DNA of 64,000 nucleotides from a bacterium (GCA_028869385.1 JAGWSR010000021.1:1-64000); one strand, 5' to 3'. Positions 1 through 8,167 are shown, counted from the stretch's first letter. Numbers and translations: made by a program. Notes: a model not told the origin generated them from the sequence alone.

Positions 1-2
1 AA

Positions 3-2861
3 GCGATCGACGCCACCCTCGACATCGCCGAGCGCTGCCGGTTTCGCCTCGACCGCCGGAGCGGTCAATTCCCGCTCTTTCCGGCGCCCGAAGGTTTCAC
101 GCGTCAGAGCTATCTGCGCGAGCTGGTCTATCGCGGTGCGGCCGAACGCTACGGCACGCCGATCGCGCCGAACGTGGAACGACAGCTCGAATACGAGCTC
201 GGCATCATCGCAAAGATGGATCTCGCGGGCTACTTTCTCATCGTCTGGGATATCGTGCAGGCGGCACATCGCTTCGGCGTGCTCTGCCAGGGGCGCGGAT
301 CCGCCGCGAACTCTGCCGTGTGCTATGCGCTCGGCATCACCGCTGTCGATCCGATCGGCATGAATCTCCTCTTCGAACGTTTCATGTCCGAGGAGCGTCG
401 CGAGATTCCCGATATCGACATCGATTTCGCGCACCAAGACCGCGAAAAGGTGATCCAGTACATCTACGAACGCTACGGCCGCACCAACGCCGCGATGGCC
501 GCCGAAGTGATCACCTACCGCACGCGCTCCGCCCTACGCGACGTCGGCAAAGCCCTCGGCCTCACCCTCGCCCACATAGACCGCATCGTCAAAGAATTCG
601 ACGCCCGAGAATCCCTAGCCGGCGCCACCGGCCAAGGGGATACATGTGCAAACGCAAGCGACCAACGTGCCAACGCAAGCGACGCATGTGCGAACGCAAG
701 CGACGCATGTGCAAATGCAAGCGACGCATGTGTGACGACGAGTGACCAACGTGCAAAGGCGAGTGACCCATGTGTGACGACGAGTGACCAACGTGCAAAG
801 GCGAGTGACCCATGTGTGACGACGAGCAACCCATGTGTCATGCTGAGCTTGTCGAAGCACCCACCCGCCATCACCAAGCGCCGCGATCTCGACGCCGGCA
901 CCAACGTGCGCGTCTCACGCAACGAAGGCCCCGATCCCTACTACTACGGTTTCCGCGGCAAAGATTTCGGCAATGATCCCGATCCCGCAATCCCCGCCCC
1001 CATCGCTGGCGAACTCGCGGAGCGCCTCTATCGTTTCTGCCGCCGCATCGACGGATTTCCGCGCCACATGGGCATCCACTCCGGCGGCATGGTGCTCACG
1101 CGCGATCCGCTCGTACGCGTGGTCCCGGTCGAATGGGCGACGATGCGCGACCGCACCATCATCCAATTCGACAAAGACGACTTACAAGAACTCGGCCTCA
1201 TCAAAATAGACCTCCTAGGCCTCGGCATGCTCTCGCTTCTACGCGAAGCTTTTACTCTCCATAAGCGATGCATCGAGCGTGGTGATGGGCATGCGTTGGG
1301 TGCGGGGCGTCTGAGAATCGGCCGGAGCCAGGATGGCGGGAGGGCGATTTCAGCGAGTAGCGTTTTCGCAGGAAGCGAAAACGCGGGCGTCCCCGCACCC
1401 AATGCATGCCCATCGCCACGCGTCCTTGCATTGCATACCATCCCGCCGGATGACATTGCGACATACGAAATGATATCTAAGGCCGACACGATCGGCGTCT
1501 TTCAGATTGAGTCGCGGGCACAGCAATCTATGTTGCCGCGGATGAAGCCGCGGTGCTTTTACGACATTGTCATGCAGGTGGCGATTATTCGCCCCGGTCC
1601 GATTCAAGGGCAGATGATCCATCCGTTTTTGCGTCGCCGTGCTGGGCTTGAGCCGGTGACGTATCCGCACCCGAAGCTCAAACCCGTGCTCGAACGTACG
1701 CTCGGCGTGCCGTTGTTTCAGGAACAGGGTATGCGGCTTGCGATCGAGGCTGCCGGGTTTTCTGCGGGCGAGGCCGATAAGCTGCGGCGGGCGATGGGGC
1801 ACAAGCGTTCGCGCGAGCGGATGCTCGAGATCTTTCCGCGGCTCGTCGAGGGGATGGTGGAGAACGGGATCGAGCGCGGCGCGGCGGAGCAGTTGTTTCA
1901 CATGCTCGAAGGCTTCGCGGATTATGGTTTCCCTGAGTCGCATGCGGCGAGCTTCGCGCTGCTTGCGTATGCGTCGGCGTATGTGAAGTGCCACTTTCCG
2001 GCGATCTTTGCGGCGGCGATTCTGAACGTGCAGCCGATGGGGTTCTATTCGACCGAGGTGTTGGTGAACGACGCCAAGCGTCACGGCGTGGTAGTGCGGC
2101 CGATCGCGGTGAATGCGAGCGAGTATTGGTCGTGCGTGGAGCCCGATGGGGCGCTGCGCTTGGGATTCCATCTCGTGCGCGGGCTCGGCGAGGTGCAGAA
2201 GGAGCGGTTGCAGCAGGCGGTCGCGCAGGGTGCGTTTCACGATCTGCTCGACTTCGCGCGGCGCACGCAGTTGGAGAAGGAGGCGCTCGAAAATCTCGCG
2301 GTCGCCGATGCGTTCGCACCGTGGTATCGCTCGCGGCGCGACGCGATGTGGGCGTTGCGCGCGTTAGACGAGCGTGAGGCGCGCGGCGAGCTCGGCGCGT
2401 TGATGGACGTGGAGGAGCCCGAGGTCGCGTTCTCCGCCCTGCAGCCGAAAGAGGCGACGGCCTTCGATCTGTGGGCGACCGGCGTGACGCCGCGCGGCCA
2501 AGCGATGCAGCACTTCCGCCCGTTGCTCGATGCCGAGCGGGTGATTCCGGCGGCGCGCCTCGCGGAGATGCCGAACAACCTCGTCTGCCGCGTCGGCGGG
2601 CTCGTTATCACGCGTCAGCGCCCCGGCACGGCCAAAGGCTTCGTTTTCCTCACGCTCGAGGACGAGACGGGACTCGTGAATGTCATCATCCGCCCCGATA
2701 TCTACGAGCGCTTCCGCCGAACGGTTCGCACCTCGAACACCCTCGTGATCGAAGGCAAACTGCAGAAGGAGCAGGGCGCGATCGACCTCATCGCCCGCCG
2801 CATCTGGGCCTTCGACGCCGACGGCCTCGTTGACGGCGTCCGTCCGCGAAATTTCCACTAG
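3..2861 (+). CDS. dnaE2: Error-prone DNA polymerase III alpha subunit DnaE2 (ImuC-like), 5' end outside the window
   Basis: C-family DNA polymerase used in translesion synthesis, normally acting with ImuA/ImuB, which are not in the window. The reading frame is open from base 3, so the PHP domain and true start lie upstream; about 952 residues are visible. The palm motif PDIDIDF with its catalytic aspartates (around 410-432), GRGSAANSAVCYALG, DTIGVFQIESRAQQSMLPR, VRPGPIQG-like IIRPGPIQGQMIHP and GFPESHAASFALLAYASAY are all present. The ESRAQ...SMLP and PESHAASFA forms point to DnaE2 rather than replicative DnaE1. A C-terminal OB fold (about 2560-2800) follows. Two stretches do not belong to the family: a 21-bp tandem repeat block (about 642-860) and a 145-bp inverted-repeat element (1277-1421). 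Both keep the frame open. Confidence 0.93.
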   Translation, partial: AIDATLDIAERCRFRLDRRSGQFPLFPAPEGFTRQSYLRELVYRGAAERYGTPIAPNVERQLEYELGIIAKMDLAGYFLIVWDIVQAAHRFGVLCQGRGSAANSAVCYALGITAVDPIGMNLLFERFMSEERREIPDIDIDFAHQDREKVIQYIYERYGRTNAAMAAEVITYRTRSALRDVGKALGLTLAHIDRIVKEFDARESLAGATGQGDTCANASDQRANASDACANASDACANASDACVTTSDQRAKASDPCVTTSDQRAKASDPCVTTSNPCVMLSLSKHPPAITKRRDLDAGTNVRVSRNEGPDPYYYGFRGKDFGNDPDPAIPAPIAGELAERLYRFCRRIDGFPRHMGIHSGGMVLTRDPLVRVVPVEWATMRDRTIIQFDKDDLQELGLIKIDLLGLGMLSLLREAFTLHKRCIERGDGHALGAGRLRIGRSQDGGRAISASSVFAGSENAGVPAPNACPSPRVLALHTIPPDDIATYEMISKADTIGVFQIESRAQQSMLPRMKPRCFYDIVMQVAIIRPGPIQGQMIHPFLRRRAGLEPVTYPHPKLKPVLERTLGVPLFQEQGMRLAIEAAGFSAGEADKLRRAMGHKRSRERMLEIFPRLVEGMVENGIERGAAEQLFHMLEGFADYGFPESHAASFALLAYASAYVKCHFPAIFAAAILNVQPMGFYSTEVLVNDAKRHGVVVRPIAVNASEYWSCVEPDGALRLGFHLVRGLGEVQKERLQQAVAQGAFHDLLDFARRTQLEKEALENLAVADAFAPWYRSRRDAMWALRALDEREARGELGALMDVEEPEVAFSALQPKEATAFDLWATGVTPRGQAMQHFRPLLDAERVIPAARLAEMPNNLVCRVGGLVITRQRPGTAKGFVFLTLEDETGLVNVIIRPDIYERFRRTVRTSNTLVIEGKLQKEQGAIDLIARRIWAFDADGLVDGVRPRNFH
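642..860 (+). repeat. In-frame 21-bp tandem repeats ending in a REP-like unit, inside dnaE2
   Basis: About nine imperfect 21-bp units occur in tandem, with the core pattern catgtgcaaacgcaagcgac and variants carrying tgtgacgacgagtgac. They end at 836-860 in a copy of the dispersed palindrome read as TGCTGAGCTTGTCGAAGCA. Since 21 bp is seven codons, the reading frame is kept and a low-complexity peptide of ANASDAC/TTSDQRAK type is added between the polymerase palm and the conserved FPRHMGIHSGG segment. Confidence 0.85.
1277..1421. mobile_element. MITE-like inverted-repeat element inserted in frame in dnaE2
   Basis: The arms 1277-1309 and 1388-1421 are reverse complements over about 33 nt with two mismatches and one single-base indel; the core of both is GATGGGCATGC. 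The centre holds a perfect 10-bp hairpin, GCGTTTTCGC (1360-1369) against GCGAAAACGC (1375-1384), with loop AGGAA. The element separates the polymerase segments LREAFTLHKR and LALHTIPPDD, which are adjacent in relatives. No transposase is encoded. No clear target duplication was identified. Confidence 0.7.
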
Positions 2862-2915
2862 CCCGTACCGATAGGTACAAAGACTCAAGGCGCATTCATG
2901 CGGATTGCGAGCCGA

Positions 2916-3857
2916 TTACGTCCATGTGTCGTGCTCGTTGCTGGTCGTCGGTTCGTAGGTGATGTATTGCACGATGCGCGGGAGCGTTGCGCTGTTTCGG
3001 CTTGCGCCGTGGGGTAGCGCCTGATGCCAGATGACGAGGTCGCCCGCGCGGCCGGCGATGGGCTTGGGGTCTAACGAGTAGAGATCGAACGTGCGTGGGT
3101 CGCCGTCGTGGCTGAACGATGTGAGCCAAGCATCGATACGGTGATGAAAGCCCGGCACGCACGTGAATGCGCCTTGGTTCGCTGCGGTATCGGTGAGGTA
3201 GAGGATGCCTTGCAGGCCGAACGGCACCGGCGGCGTCAGGTTGCAGTCGAAGTGAAGCCGCGGGCCGGGGAAGGGCCAGTCGCTTCGCTCGGGCGGATTG
3301 AAGCCGCATTGATCCACGGTTGGATAGAGGTCGCTGCGGCCCCAGAGCTGCTCGAATGCGCGGCGGATGCGCGGGGAGCAGCGGTTCGCCCAGACGGCGT
3401 CGTGATGCAGCAACGGAACCCAGATGCTGTGGCCGTTTGGGCGCGTGTACCAACTCTCGGGATCGTCGCGATCCATGCCGAGATGCCCCCAAATCGCCTC
3501 TTCGGCCGCGCGCCGGGCCGAGGGCGATACGGCGTCGTGCACGACGACGTATCCGTGCTCCTCGAAAAACGCGAGATCATAAGGGCTGAGCACCGCCTCG
3601 TCTGCGGAGGGATCATACGCATCTGGAGCGTTGCCGCGCGCCGTATCGTGCGCGAGGACCCATGCCGTGAACGCCTCGTAGCTCGGCGCCTCATTGTAGA
3701 GATAGGCGATGGTCTCATGGAGTCCCACGCCGAAGGCGCGTAGGAGGGTCGTATCGTGAGCCCAGCGATCGCTGCAGCGCTCGTCGGGGGCGCAGGTACC
3801 CGCACGATCCCGCATCGCGCGTTCCCACAACCCGCGTAGGCCCGCAACATCGAGCAT
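2916..3857 (-). CDS. Phytanoyl-CoA dioxygenase (PhyH) family Fe(II)/2-oxoglutarate enzyme
   Basis: A 313-residue cytoplasmic protein. The C-terminal half is a PhyH-type double-stranded beta-helix. FEEHGYVVVHDAVSP marks the start of the fold, LHFDCNL contains the HxD iron ligands, GDLVIWHQALPHGAS supplies the distal histidine, and the following Arg of PRIVQYITY suits 2-oxoglutarate binding. Enzymes of this family hydroxylate small molecules, and the substrate cannot be read from the sequence. The N-terminal 100 residues are less typical. It is transcribed alone, away from dnaE2 and divergent from the 3.9 kb island. Confidence 0.85.
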   Translation of the reverse strand: MLDVAGLRGLWERAMRDRAGTCAPDERCSDRWAHDTTLLRAFGVGLHETIAYLYNEAPSYEAFTAWVLAHDTARGNAPDAYDPSADEAVLSPYDLAFFEEHGYVVVHDAVSPSARRAAEEAIWGHLGMDRDDPESWYTRPNGHSIWVPLLHHDAVWANRCSPRIRRAFEQLWGRSDLYPTVDQCGFNPPERSDWPFPGPRLHFDCNLTPPVPFGLQGILYLTDTAANQGAFTCVPGFHHRIDAWLTSFSHDGDPRTFDLYSLDPKPIAGRAGDLVIWHQALPHGASRNSATLPRIVQYITYEPTTSNEHDTWT

Positions 3858-3941
3858 ACGGTCTAATTATGAATCGCGCCGCTGCAGATTTCCCGCAAGC
3901 GGGCCGAGCGTTCCCTGAACCGTACCCGCCGGAATCTCGGC

Positions 3942-4604
3942 GTGAGGTCGTCGAACTCGCGAGAACCGGTCGAGGGCTTGAATATATCGCCGTTAAATCC
4001 GTTTCGGAAGAAGCCTCCGAGGCATAGGGAGCCTTGGTCCCCTAAGGGCCCGCCTGATTCGAATGCGCCGAAATCCGAGGTAAATCAATTCGTGAAAGAA
4101 CAGTCGAAATCGCTCGCTAGAAACGTACTGCCGCCCGGATCTCAGACGTATGCAAAGGCATTGAGAAATGCGCAGGGTGATCAACCGGACTGGGAAGCCG
4201 TTCTTCGCCTATTAGACCGTGCTATTGACGAAGGAAGCGCGGAGGCAATGTACGCTAAAGCAACGTGGTATCTCGCAGGCAAGGATCCGCACATATCAAA
4301 GAATATCGCGAAAGCGATGGTGCTGCTCAGAAAAGCCGCTAGCGGTGGCGTGGCTTCGGCAATGTTTGATCTAGCTGTCAGCTATGAGACGGGCGTTGGC
4401 GTCAAGAAAAACGAGAAAAAGGCCTTTGAGTTTTATTTGAGGGCAGCCCTGAATATGGACGAGGACGCAGTAGGGGAAGTTGGTAGATGCTACTACCATG
4501 GCATCGGTGTAACCCGTGATCGACGCATCGGTAAGATTTGGATCGAGCACTCTATCGTGAAAGGGGCGACTGGAGTTGACCCGTTTTCGCGGAGAGATTT
4601 GTGA
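3942..4604 (+). CDS. Sel1-like repeat protein
   Basis: About 220 residues. Several Sel1-type TPR units fill residues 75-205, for example AEAMYAKATWYLAGKDPHIS, ASAMFDLAVSYETGVGVKKN and AVGEVGRCYYHGIGVTRDRR. Such repeats are protein-protein interaction scaffolds. The first 70 residues are basic, proline-rich and not recognisable, and no signal peptide is evident. The GTG start at 3942 is uncertain; an in-frame TTG near 3978 is an alternative. It is the first gene of a stretch whose base composition is clearly more AT-rich than the surroundings. Confidence 0.65.
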   Translation: MRSSNSREPVEGLNISPLNPFRKKPPRHREPWSPKGPPDSNAPKSEVNQFVKEQSKSLARNVLPPGSQTYAKALRNAQGDQPDWEAVLRLLDRAIDEGSAEAMYAKATWYLAGKDPHISKNIAKAMVLLRKAASGGVASAMFDLAVSYETGVGVKKNEKKAFEFYLRAALNMDEDAVGEVGRCYYHGIGVTRDRRIGKIWIEHSIVKGATGVDPFSRRDL

Positions 4605-4660
4605 ATAATAAGCGGTCGAATCGGAATTCCAGCCGCTGAAGGTCACAGCGCCATAGTGAG

Positions 4661-5170
4661 ATGGAAGCAATGAAGAAACATAGCATTCGGGAATGGGTTC
4701 TTTTTAGTCTTACGCACGATAACGCGGGCGCAGCTTTTCACTTCGATCAAATGCTGGACATTTCGTCGCTGGAACAAGGCCGTTCGCTGCTGCGTACGGC
4801 GGAGCGAGTTCTTGAGGCTGCTGCGGCCGCAATTGAAGAGTTCAGAGGCAGTCGAGAGAAAAATGAACTCTGGCCTGTCGTTTATCTTCCGCTTGACGAT
4901 GCTTCCACGGTCGTGAAGCCTTGGGAAGAGGATATGCTCGAAAGCCTAGGCGAGTTGGATGAAAGCCCATCGCTTTCATTGGTTAATAGCGGTCAAGTGT
5001 TAGGGCGATCTTGGGAATGTTACTATATCGGGTTAGGCGATCATTATTTGAAGAACCCCGAAAATGCACTATTCTATCGCTCGAAGCGAACTGAACAGAG
5101 CCGTCGTGAAATGTGGGAGTTTGACACCGGGCTTATTCTCTATCGTAAAGCGATGGAAAGCCTGCTCTGA
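4661..5170 (+). CDS. Protein of unknown function
   Basis: About 169 residues, not recognised. It is acidic and soluble-looking, with no signal peptide or membrane segment. A predicted helical stretch with an Ala-rich run (residues 45-65) is followed by a Trp/Tyr-rich C-terminal half containing SWECYYIGLGDHYLKNPENA. Two starts are possible, ATG 4661 or ATG 4670. It lies in the AT-richer island between the Sel1 gene and another unknown gene. Small soluble proteins of this kind next to Sel1 genes are sometimes immunity or effector accessories, but nothing in the sequence shows that here. Confidence 0.5.
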   Translation: MEAMKKHSIREWVLFSLTHDNAGAAFHFDQMLDISSLEQGRSLLRTAERVLEAAAAAIEEFRGSREKNELWPVVYLPLDDASTVVKPWEEDMLESLGELDESPSLSLVNSGQVLGRSWECYYIGLGDHYLKNPENALFYRSKRTEQSRREMWEFDTGLILYRKAMESLL

Positions 5171-5261
5171 GCTAGCCGCTCTTGGAAGCGGTGGCATAGG
5201 AGCGATAGCTGCGGACGTATCGTCGCAATATGAGCATAAGCGTCAATGAGAAGAAGGCTTC

Positions 5262-5645
5262 GTGGAATTGAGAAATGTTAGTGAGGTTTTCCATCGGCAT
5301 CGCGAATTGACGCGCATCGTGTGGAACCCAGGCATGAGGGAGCACCCAGATTCCGAGATAGAGTTTAATGAACCCGAGCCGAGTCTATTTCGGGCACTCT
5401 TCGAGTCGTTTATCACGCCCATGCCGATCAGAAACGAGGGATCGTATGAGTCGCCCGTATTCCCGCACATCTTCGTGAAATTCCGTAAAGACGTGGGACG
5501 CCGCTACCTGAAAATCGAAGCGGGACGGTGGACCGAGTCTAAAGCAGGTCAAGAATTCGCGAGTCTTGCATTTTCAAAGCTTTTGACTTCGACTTCTGTG
5601 GCGGCGTTTCACGAGATTTCGAGTATGTGCAATGTCGCGTCCTGA
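5262..5645 (+). CDS. Protein of unknown function
   Basis: A 127-residue soluble protein, not recognised. The GTG start is chosen because an in-frame stop lies at 5247 and the purine-rich GAGAAGAAGG at 5248-5257 sits just upstream as a ribosome-binding site. It is charged and mixed alpha/beta in character (for example FVKFRKDVGRRYLKIEAGRW) with no membrane segment. The base composition is like its neighbours in the island. It could be a fragment of a longer gene, because the downstream 200 bp contains no continuation. Confidence 0.45.
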   Translation: MELRNVSEVFHRHRELTRIVWNPGMREHPDSEIEFNEPEPSLFRALFESFITPMPIRNEGSYESPVFPHIFVKFRKDVGRRYLKIEAGRWTESKAGQEFASLAFSKLLTSTSVAAFHEISSMCNVAS

Positions 5646-5856
5646 CCTCTTCTTGCAAAGATGTCGAGGTGGGCAGTGATCTTCTTGTCCGGGCGCTTGA
5701 CGTCGAGGTATTCGTCGACTCATCAATACCCGAGAATTTATGAGTTCGAGTGTTCGCAATCTTGAGCGCTTCTGCTGGCGTTTCCGTGGGCCACTTGGGA
5801 CCTCTGGGCCTCGTAAGCCAGTCCCACAGCCTGCCCCAAAACCACGGTAGGGAGTC

Positions 5857-6162
5857 ATGAAGCAGTTCTTAGCGGCTGTAAGTGTCGGTTTGCTTTGGTC
5901 GAGTGCGCTTTCGTCGGGTTTAACTATGGCCGGGTGGTGTCAAGGCCTCCACATGGCGTGCATCCCAGTGCTACCATTTTGGATTGCGACGATTATGGCG
6001 CTGCTCTTCCCGGCAGTCGTTATTGAGTGTGTTTGTGGCTGGCTACTTCTCAGAGCTACTACAAAGCTGAATTGGCTTTTGCCAGCCACTCTTGTTCTGC
6101 TCATCGCCATGCTGCAAGCGGAGGTAGGCTACATAAGCGGCGGCTCCCTGGGCACGCTCTAG
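5857..6162 (+). CDS. Small integral membrane protein, unknown function
   Basis: 101 residues with three hydrophobic segments (about residues 4-25, 33-65 and 73-92). The start ATG follows a good Shine-Dalgarno, GTAGGGAG, five to seven bases upstream. Four cysteines lie in and around the first two membrane segments. No family recognised. Confidence 0.5.
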   Translation: MKQFLAAVSVGLLWSSALSSGLTMAGWCQGLHMACIPVLPFWIATIMALLFPAVVIECVCGWLLLRATTKLNWLLPATLVLLIAMLQAEVGYISGGSLGTL

Positions 6163-6261
6163 ATGGATAGATGTGATCCGGTGCGTGCATATCGCCGTAT
6201 CGGGCGCATCGCCTGAAACAATGAGCGATAGGGATACGTGTTACCTAAAGGGCGAGTTTTT

Positions 6262-6408
6262 ATGAAGTTTCCGAAGGGCAAGTCAGATGTGCTCCTGTTT
6301 GCCGTATGCGCGATATGCGCGCTTATTGCAATCGTGATTTACAGGATTACCGGGGAACTGCCGTTCGTTGCTGCGACTCGCTGGTTGGTCGGTAAAATAA
6401 GAGGCTGA
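6262..6408 (+). CDS. Possible 48-residue single-span membrane protein
   Basis: The open frame begins MKFPKGKSDVLLF and encodes one hydrophobic helix (residues 11-27, LLFAVCAICALIAIVIY) flanked by a basic N-terminus and a basic C-terminus ending GKIRG, consistent with a small inner-membrane peptide. GGGCGAG upstream is only a weak ribosome-binding site. It follows the 101-residue membrane protein on the same strand. Confidence 0.35.
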   Translation: MKFPKGKSDVLLFAVCAICALIAIVIYRITGELPFVAATRWLVGKIRG

Positions 6409-6769
6409 AGCCGCCTTATGATTCGACCCGAATAGTCGCGTACGGTTCTCGATCTGGGCTGATCTGGCGGCGACGCGGTGCTGAGCGGCCGTCTTGCCTG
6501 TCGTGTAAGGCTGCTAGTGATGAGTCGCGCCCGTGCGGATCGTTTGGGTCGCAAGTGAAATCATCGCGCGGCAACTACAACTCATATTACCCGCGCCGCG
6601 CTTTGGGGAATTCGGCTCCCGAAGAGTTTGCTCTACGAGTGAGGAACACTATGCACGAGGCCGCCGTTTCTAGAGAACCCGCGGTCTGAAAACCGGCACA
6701 AGACCCTGACCGTCGAACCTCTACAGTTCTGCCCGGCTTCATGACGGGGCCGAAACCACCGGGGATGGA
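6409..6769. other. Gene-free stretch in the island
   Basis: No convincing gene, tRNA-like cloverleaf, repeat or terminator was found here. The segment keeps the mixed, AT-richer composition of the island and may be decayed coding DNA. Confidence 0.5.
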
Positions 6770-6891
6770 ATGCAGCTAATTTTCGACGCAGCAAGTCCGA
6801 GTAATTTGATTCTTCCGATTGCGGCGCCGCTCGCGCCTGTAGCGGTGTATATTTTGGGAAAATCAAAGATAGATCGTAAGTCGGCGGTAAG

Positions 6892-7221
6892 GTGTTTGCG
6901 GTTGGTACAATCGCTCTATTTCTTTTCTTTGCGGCGTTTTTCTGGGGAAATGTCGTTCGTGTTGAGTATGACTACGCTCTCGGGCACGTTCAAGTTGCCG
7001 ATGGAGTGATAAAGGAGTATCGCGCAAGCGATGACGGAAAATTCGTTTCGTTTGTGGTGAGCGGAACTAAATTTAATGTATCATGTTGCACTCCGGATCC
7101 AGTTTACAGGGGCACCCCGATTGGAAACCTTGTGCCGGGACTTCTCGGCGACGGAATGCGCGTCAAGATTACGTACCTGAGGACTGGCGAAATCGTGCGA
7201 ATCTTAACTGATCGAATATGA
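6892..7221 (+). CDS. Membrane-anchored protein of unknown function, N-terminus possibly lost by frameshift
   Basis: 109 residues: one membrane helix (residues 2-22) and then a beta-rich domain of about 80 residues ending GDGMRVKITYLRTGEIVRIL. The start shown is a GTG without a good ribosome-binding site. In the -1-related frame, an ATG at 6770 preceded by GGGGATGGA opens a frame that reads a hydrophobic N-terminus up to about 6890. Joining the two by a single -1 shift near AAGG (6889-6892) gives a continuous two-helix protein. This gene may therefore be the 3' part of a frameshifted gene starting at 6770. No named family assigned. Confidence 0.5.
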   Translation: MFAVGTIALFLFFAAFFWGNVVRVEYDYALGHVQVADGVIKEYRASDDGKFVSFVVSGTKFNVSCCTPDPVYRGTPIGNLVPGLLGDGMRVKITYLRTGEIVRILTDRI

Positions 7222-7292
7222 TGAGGATTACGCCTGGGTCAACTCCAGCCGAAGCCGCAGAGCGCGCGGCCCTTGCAATGGCGCTCAAATGA
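7218..7292 (+). CDS. Possible 24-residue peptide between two unknown genes
   Basis: ATGATG at the stop of the previous frame opens a short alanine-rich frame (MMRITPGSTPAEAAERAALA...) whose TGA overlaps the ATG of the next gene (AAATGATG). The two-sided start/stop overlap is the only evidence that it is translated; it could equally be a fragment. Confidence 0.2.
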   Translation: MMRITPGSTPAEAAERAALAMALK

Positions 7293-7855
7293 TGAAAAGG
7301 AATGGAGACTTTTATCGAATTGCTGCTGAGGCATTCGAAGTTCTTCTCCGAGAGCATTCGTTCCGCGTCTCTGCTATCGACGCGACCTCTGTGACATTTA
7401 CTAATGGCGCCGTCGAGCTGTCGGTCTTTCACGATTCCCCGGGGGATGTGGTGGATGCGTGCGTTCGCCGTAACAGTGAGGGCGATTGGATTTATCTGGA
7501 AACGTTATCCCGCGAATTCGAGGTCGCACGCCCCTATACGCAGGCCTTTGATGCGAAGTCAACGAGGGCTGCGCTAGACAAGATTTCGTCGTTTTTTCAA
7601 TGCTTTGGCCCTCAGCTGTTTCTAGGAGATGAGACCTATTTTTCGCTGCTGGAACAGCAACAGCGGACGCGCGACCACGAAGATAATCGAATCATGCACA
7701 GGCACGCGACGGTTGCGGCTTTGCGGGAAGCCCTAACGAGTGGAGATTATGAGCTTGCGTTCGATGCAGCCACCAAATTGGATCCGCCACTGAGCGCAGA
7801 AGAGGCGGTACTGAAAAAGCGTGTAGATCTGCTAAAGAGGGGTAGCTCGGAGTAG
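7289..7855 (+). CDS. Protein of unknown function
   Basis: 188 residues, soluble, not recognised. The N-terminal 100 residues look alpha/beta (FRVSAIDATSVTFTNGAVEL). The C-terminal 60 residues look helical, with a Gln/Arg/His-rich stretch LEQQQRTRDHEDNRIMHRHA. No signal peptide. It is the last apparently intact gene before the IS3-family insertion, and its codon use is like the other island genes. Confidence 0.5.
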   Translation: MMKRNGDFYRIAAEAFEVLLREHSFRVSAIDATSVTFTNGAVELSVFHDSPGDVVDACVRRNSEGDWIYLETLSREFEVARPYTQAFDAKSTRAALDKISSFFQCFGPQLFLGDETYFSLLEQQQRTRDHEDNRIMHRHATVAALREALTSGDYELAFDAATKLDPPLSAEEAVLKKRVDLLKRGSSE

Positions 7856-7975
7856 CGAGGTGGGCTGGCTCGGGAGTCATGGACGCCTTGGATCGGGTGC
7901 AGGAGCAACTGGTTCGCGTCAACTAAGCGGCAGCAGCATGGGAGTTTGGAGTGTCGGGCCAACAACATTGAGTAA

Positions 7976-8155
7976 TTGATCTCGGGATGGCATCCGTCAC
8001 AAGATCGTGCCGATATTATCGAAGATATTTCACGTGCTTCCAAAGCTGTGAACAATGCAGTAGCCGTTCACGTGAATGGCCTGGTTTACGAATATGTCAG
8101 CGCGCAACTGGCGAGTGCTGCCCTTAAGGCGCTTTCGGGTGATGGGTATAGCGTG
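7976..8155 (+). pseudogene. Fragment of an unknown gene cut by the IS element
   Basis: An open frame of about 60 codons begins directly after an in-frame TAA at 7973 with TTG and no ribosome-binding site. It reads ISGWHPSQDRADIIEDISRA and ends in the IS left end, where eight foreign codons and a stop (8183-8185) follow. Upstream bases 7856-7975 hold only very short frames. The N-terminus may therefore also be missing. Confidence 0.4.
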
Positions 8156-8167
8156 TGGTGTAGCCCC
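8156..8167. repeat. IS left terminal inverted repeat
   Basis: TGGTGTAGCCCC, the perfect inverse of 9358-9369. The similarity continues imperfectly to about 8192. Confidence 0.85.

Noticed and set aside
642-860. Possible CRISPR or intein-like insertion in dnaE2
   Set aside because: The units are 21 bp, imperfect and spacerless. The translated segment has no intein splice motifs (no N-terminal Cys block or HN-C junction).
1028-2319. Long open frames on the minus strand inside dnaE2
   Set aside because: They are Arg/His-rich shadows of the real gene in GC-rich DNA, lack ribosome-binding sites and match no family.
6640-6760. Possible tRNA or structured RNA in the island
   Set aside because: Some short complementary stretches exist, but no acceptor stem, T-loop or anticodon arm can be assembled.
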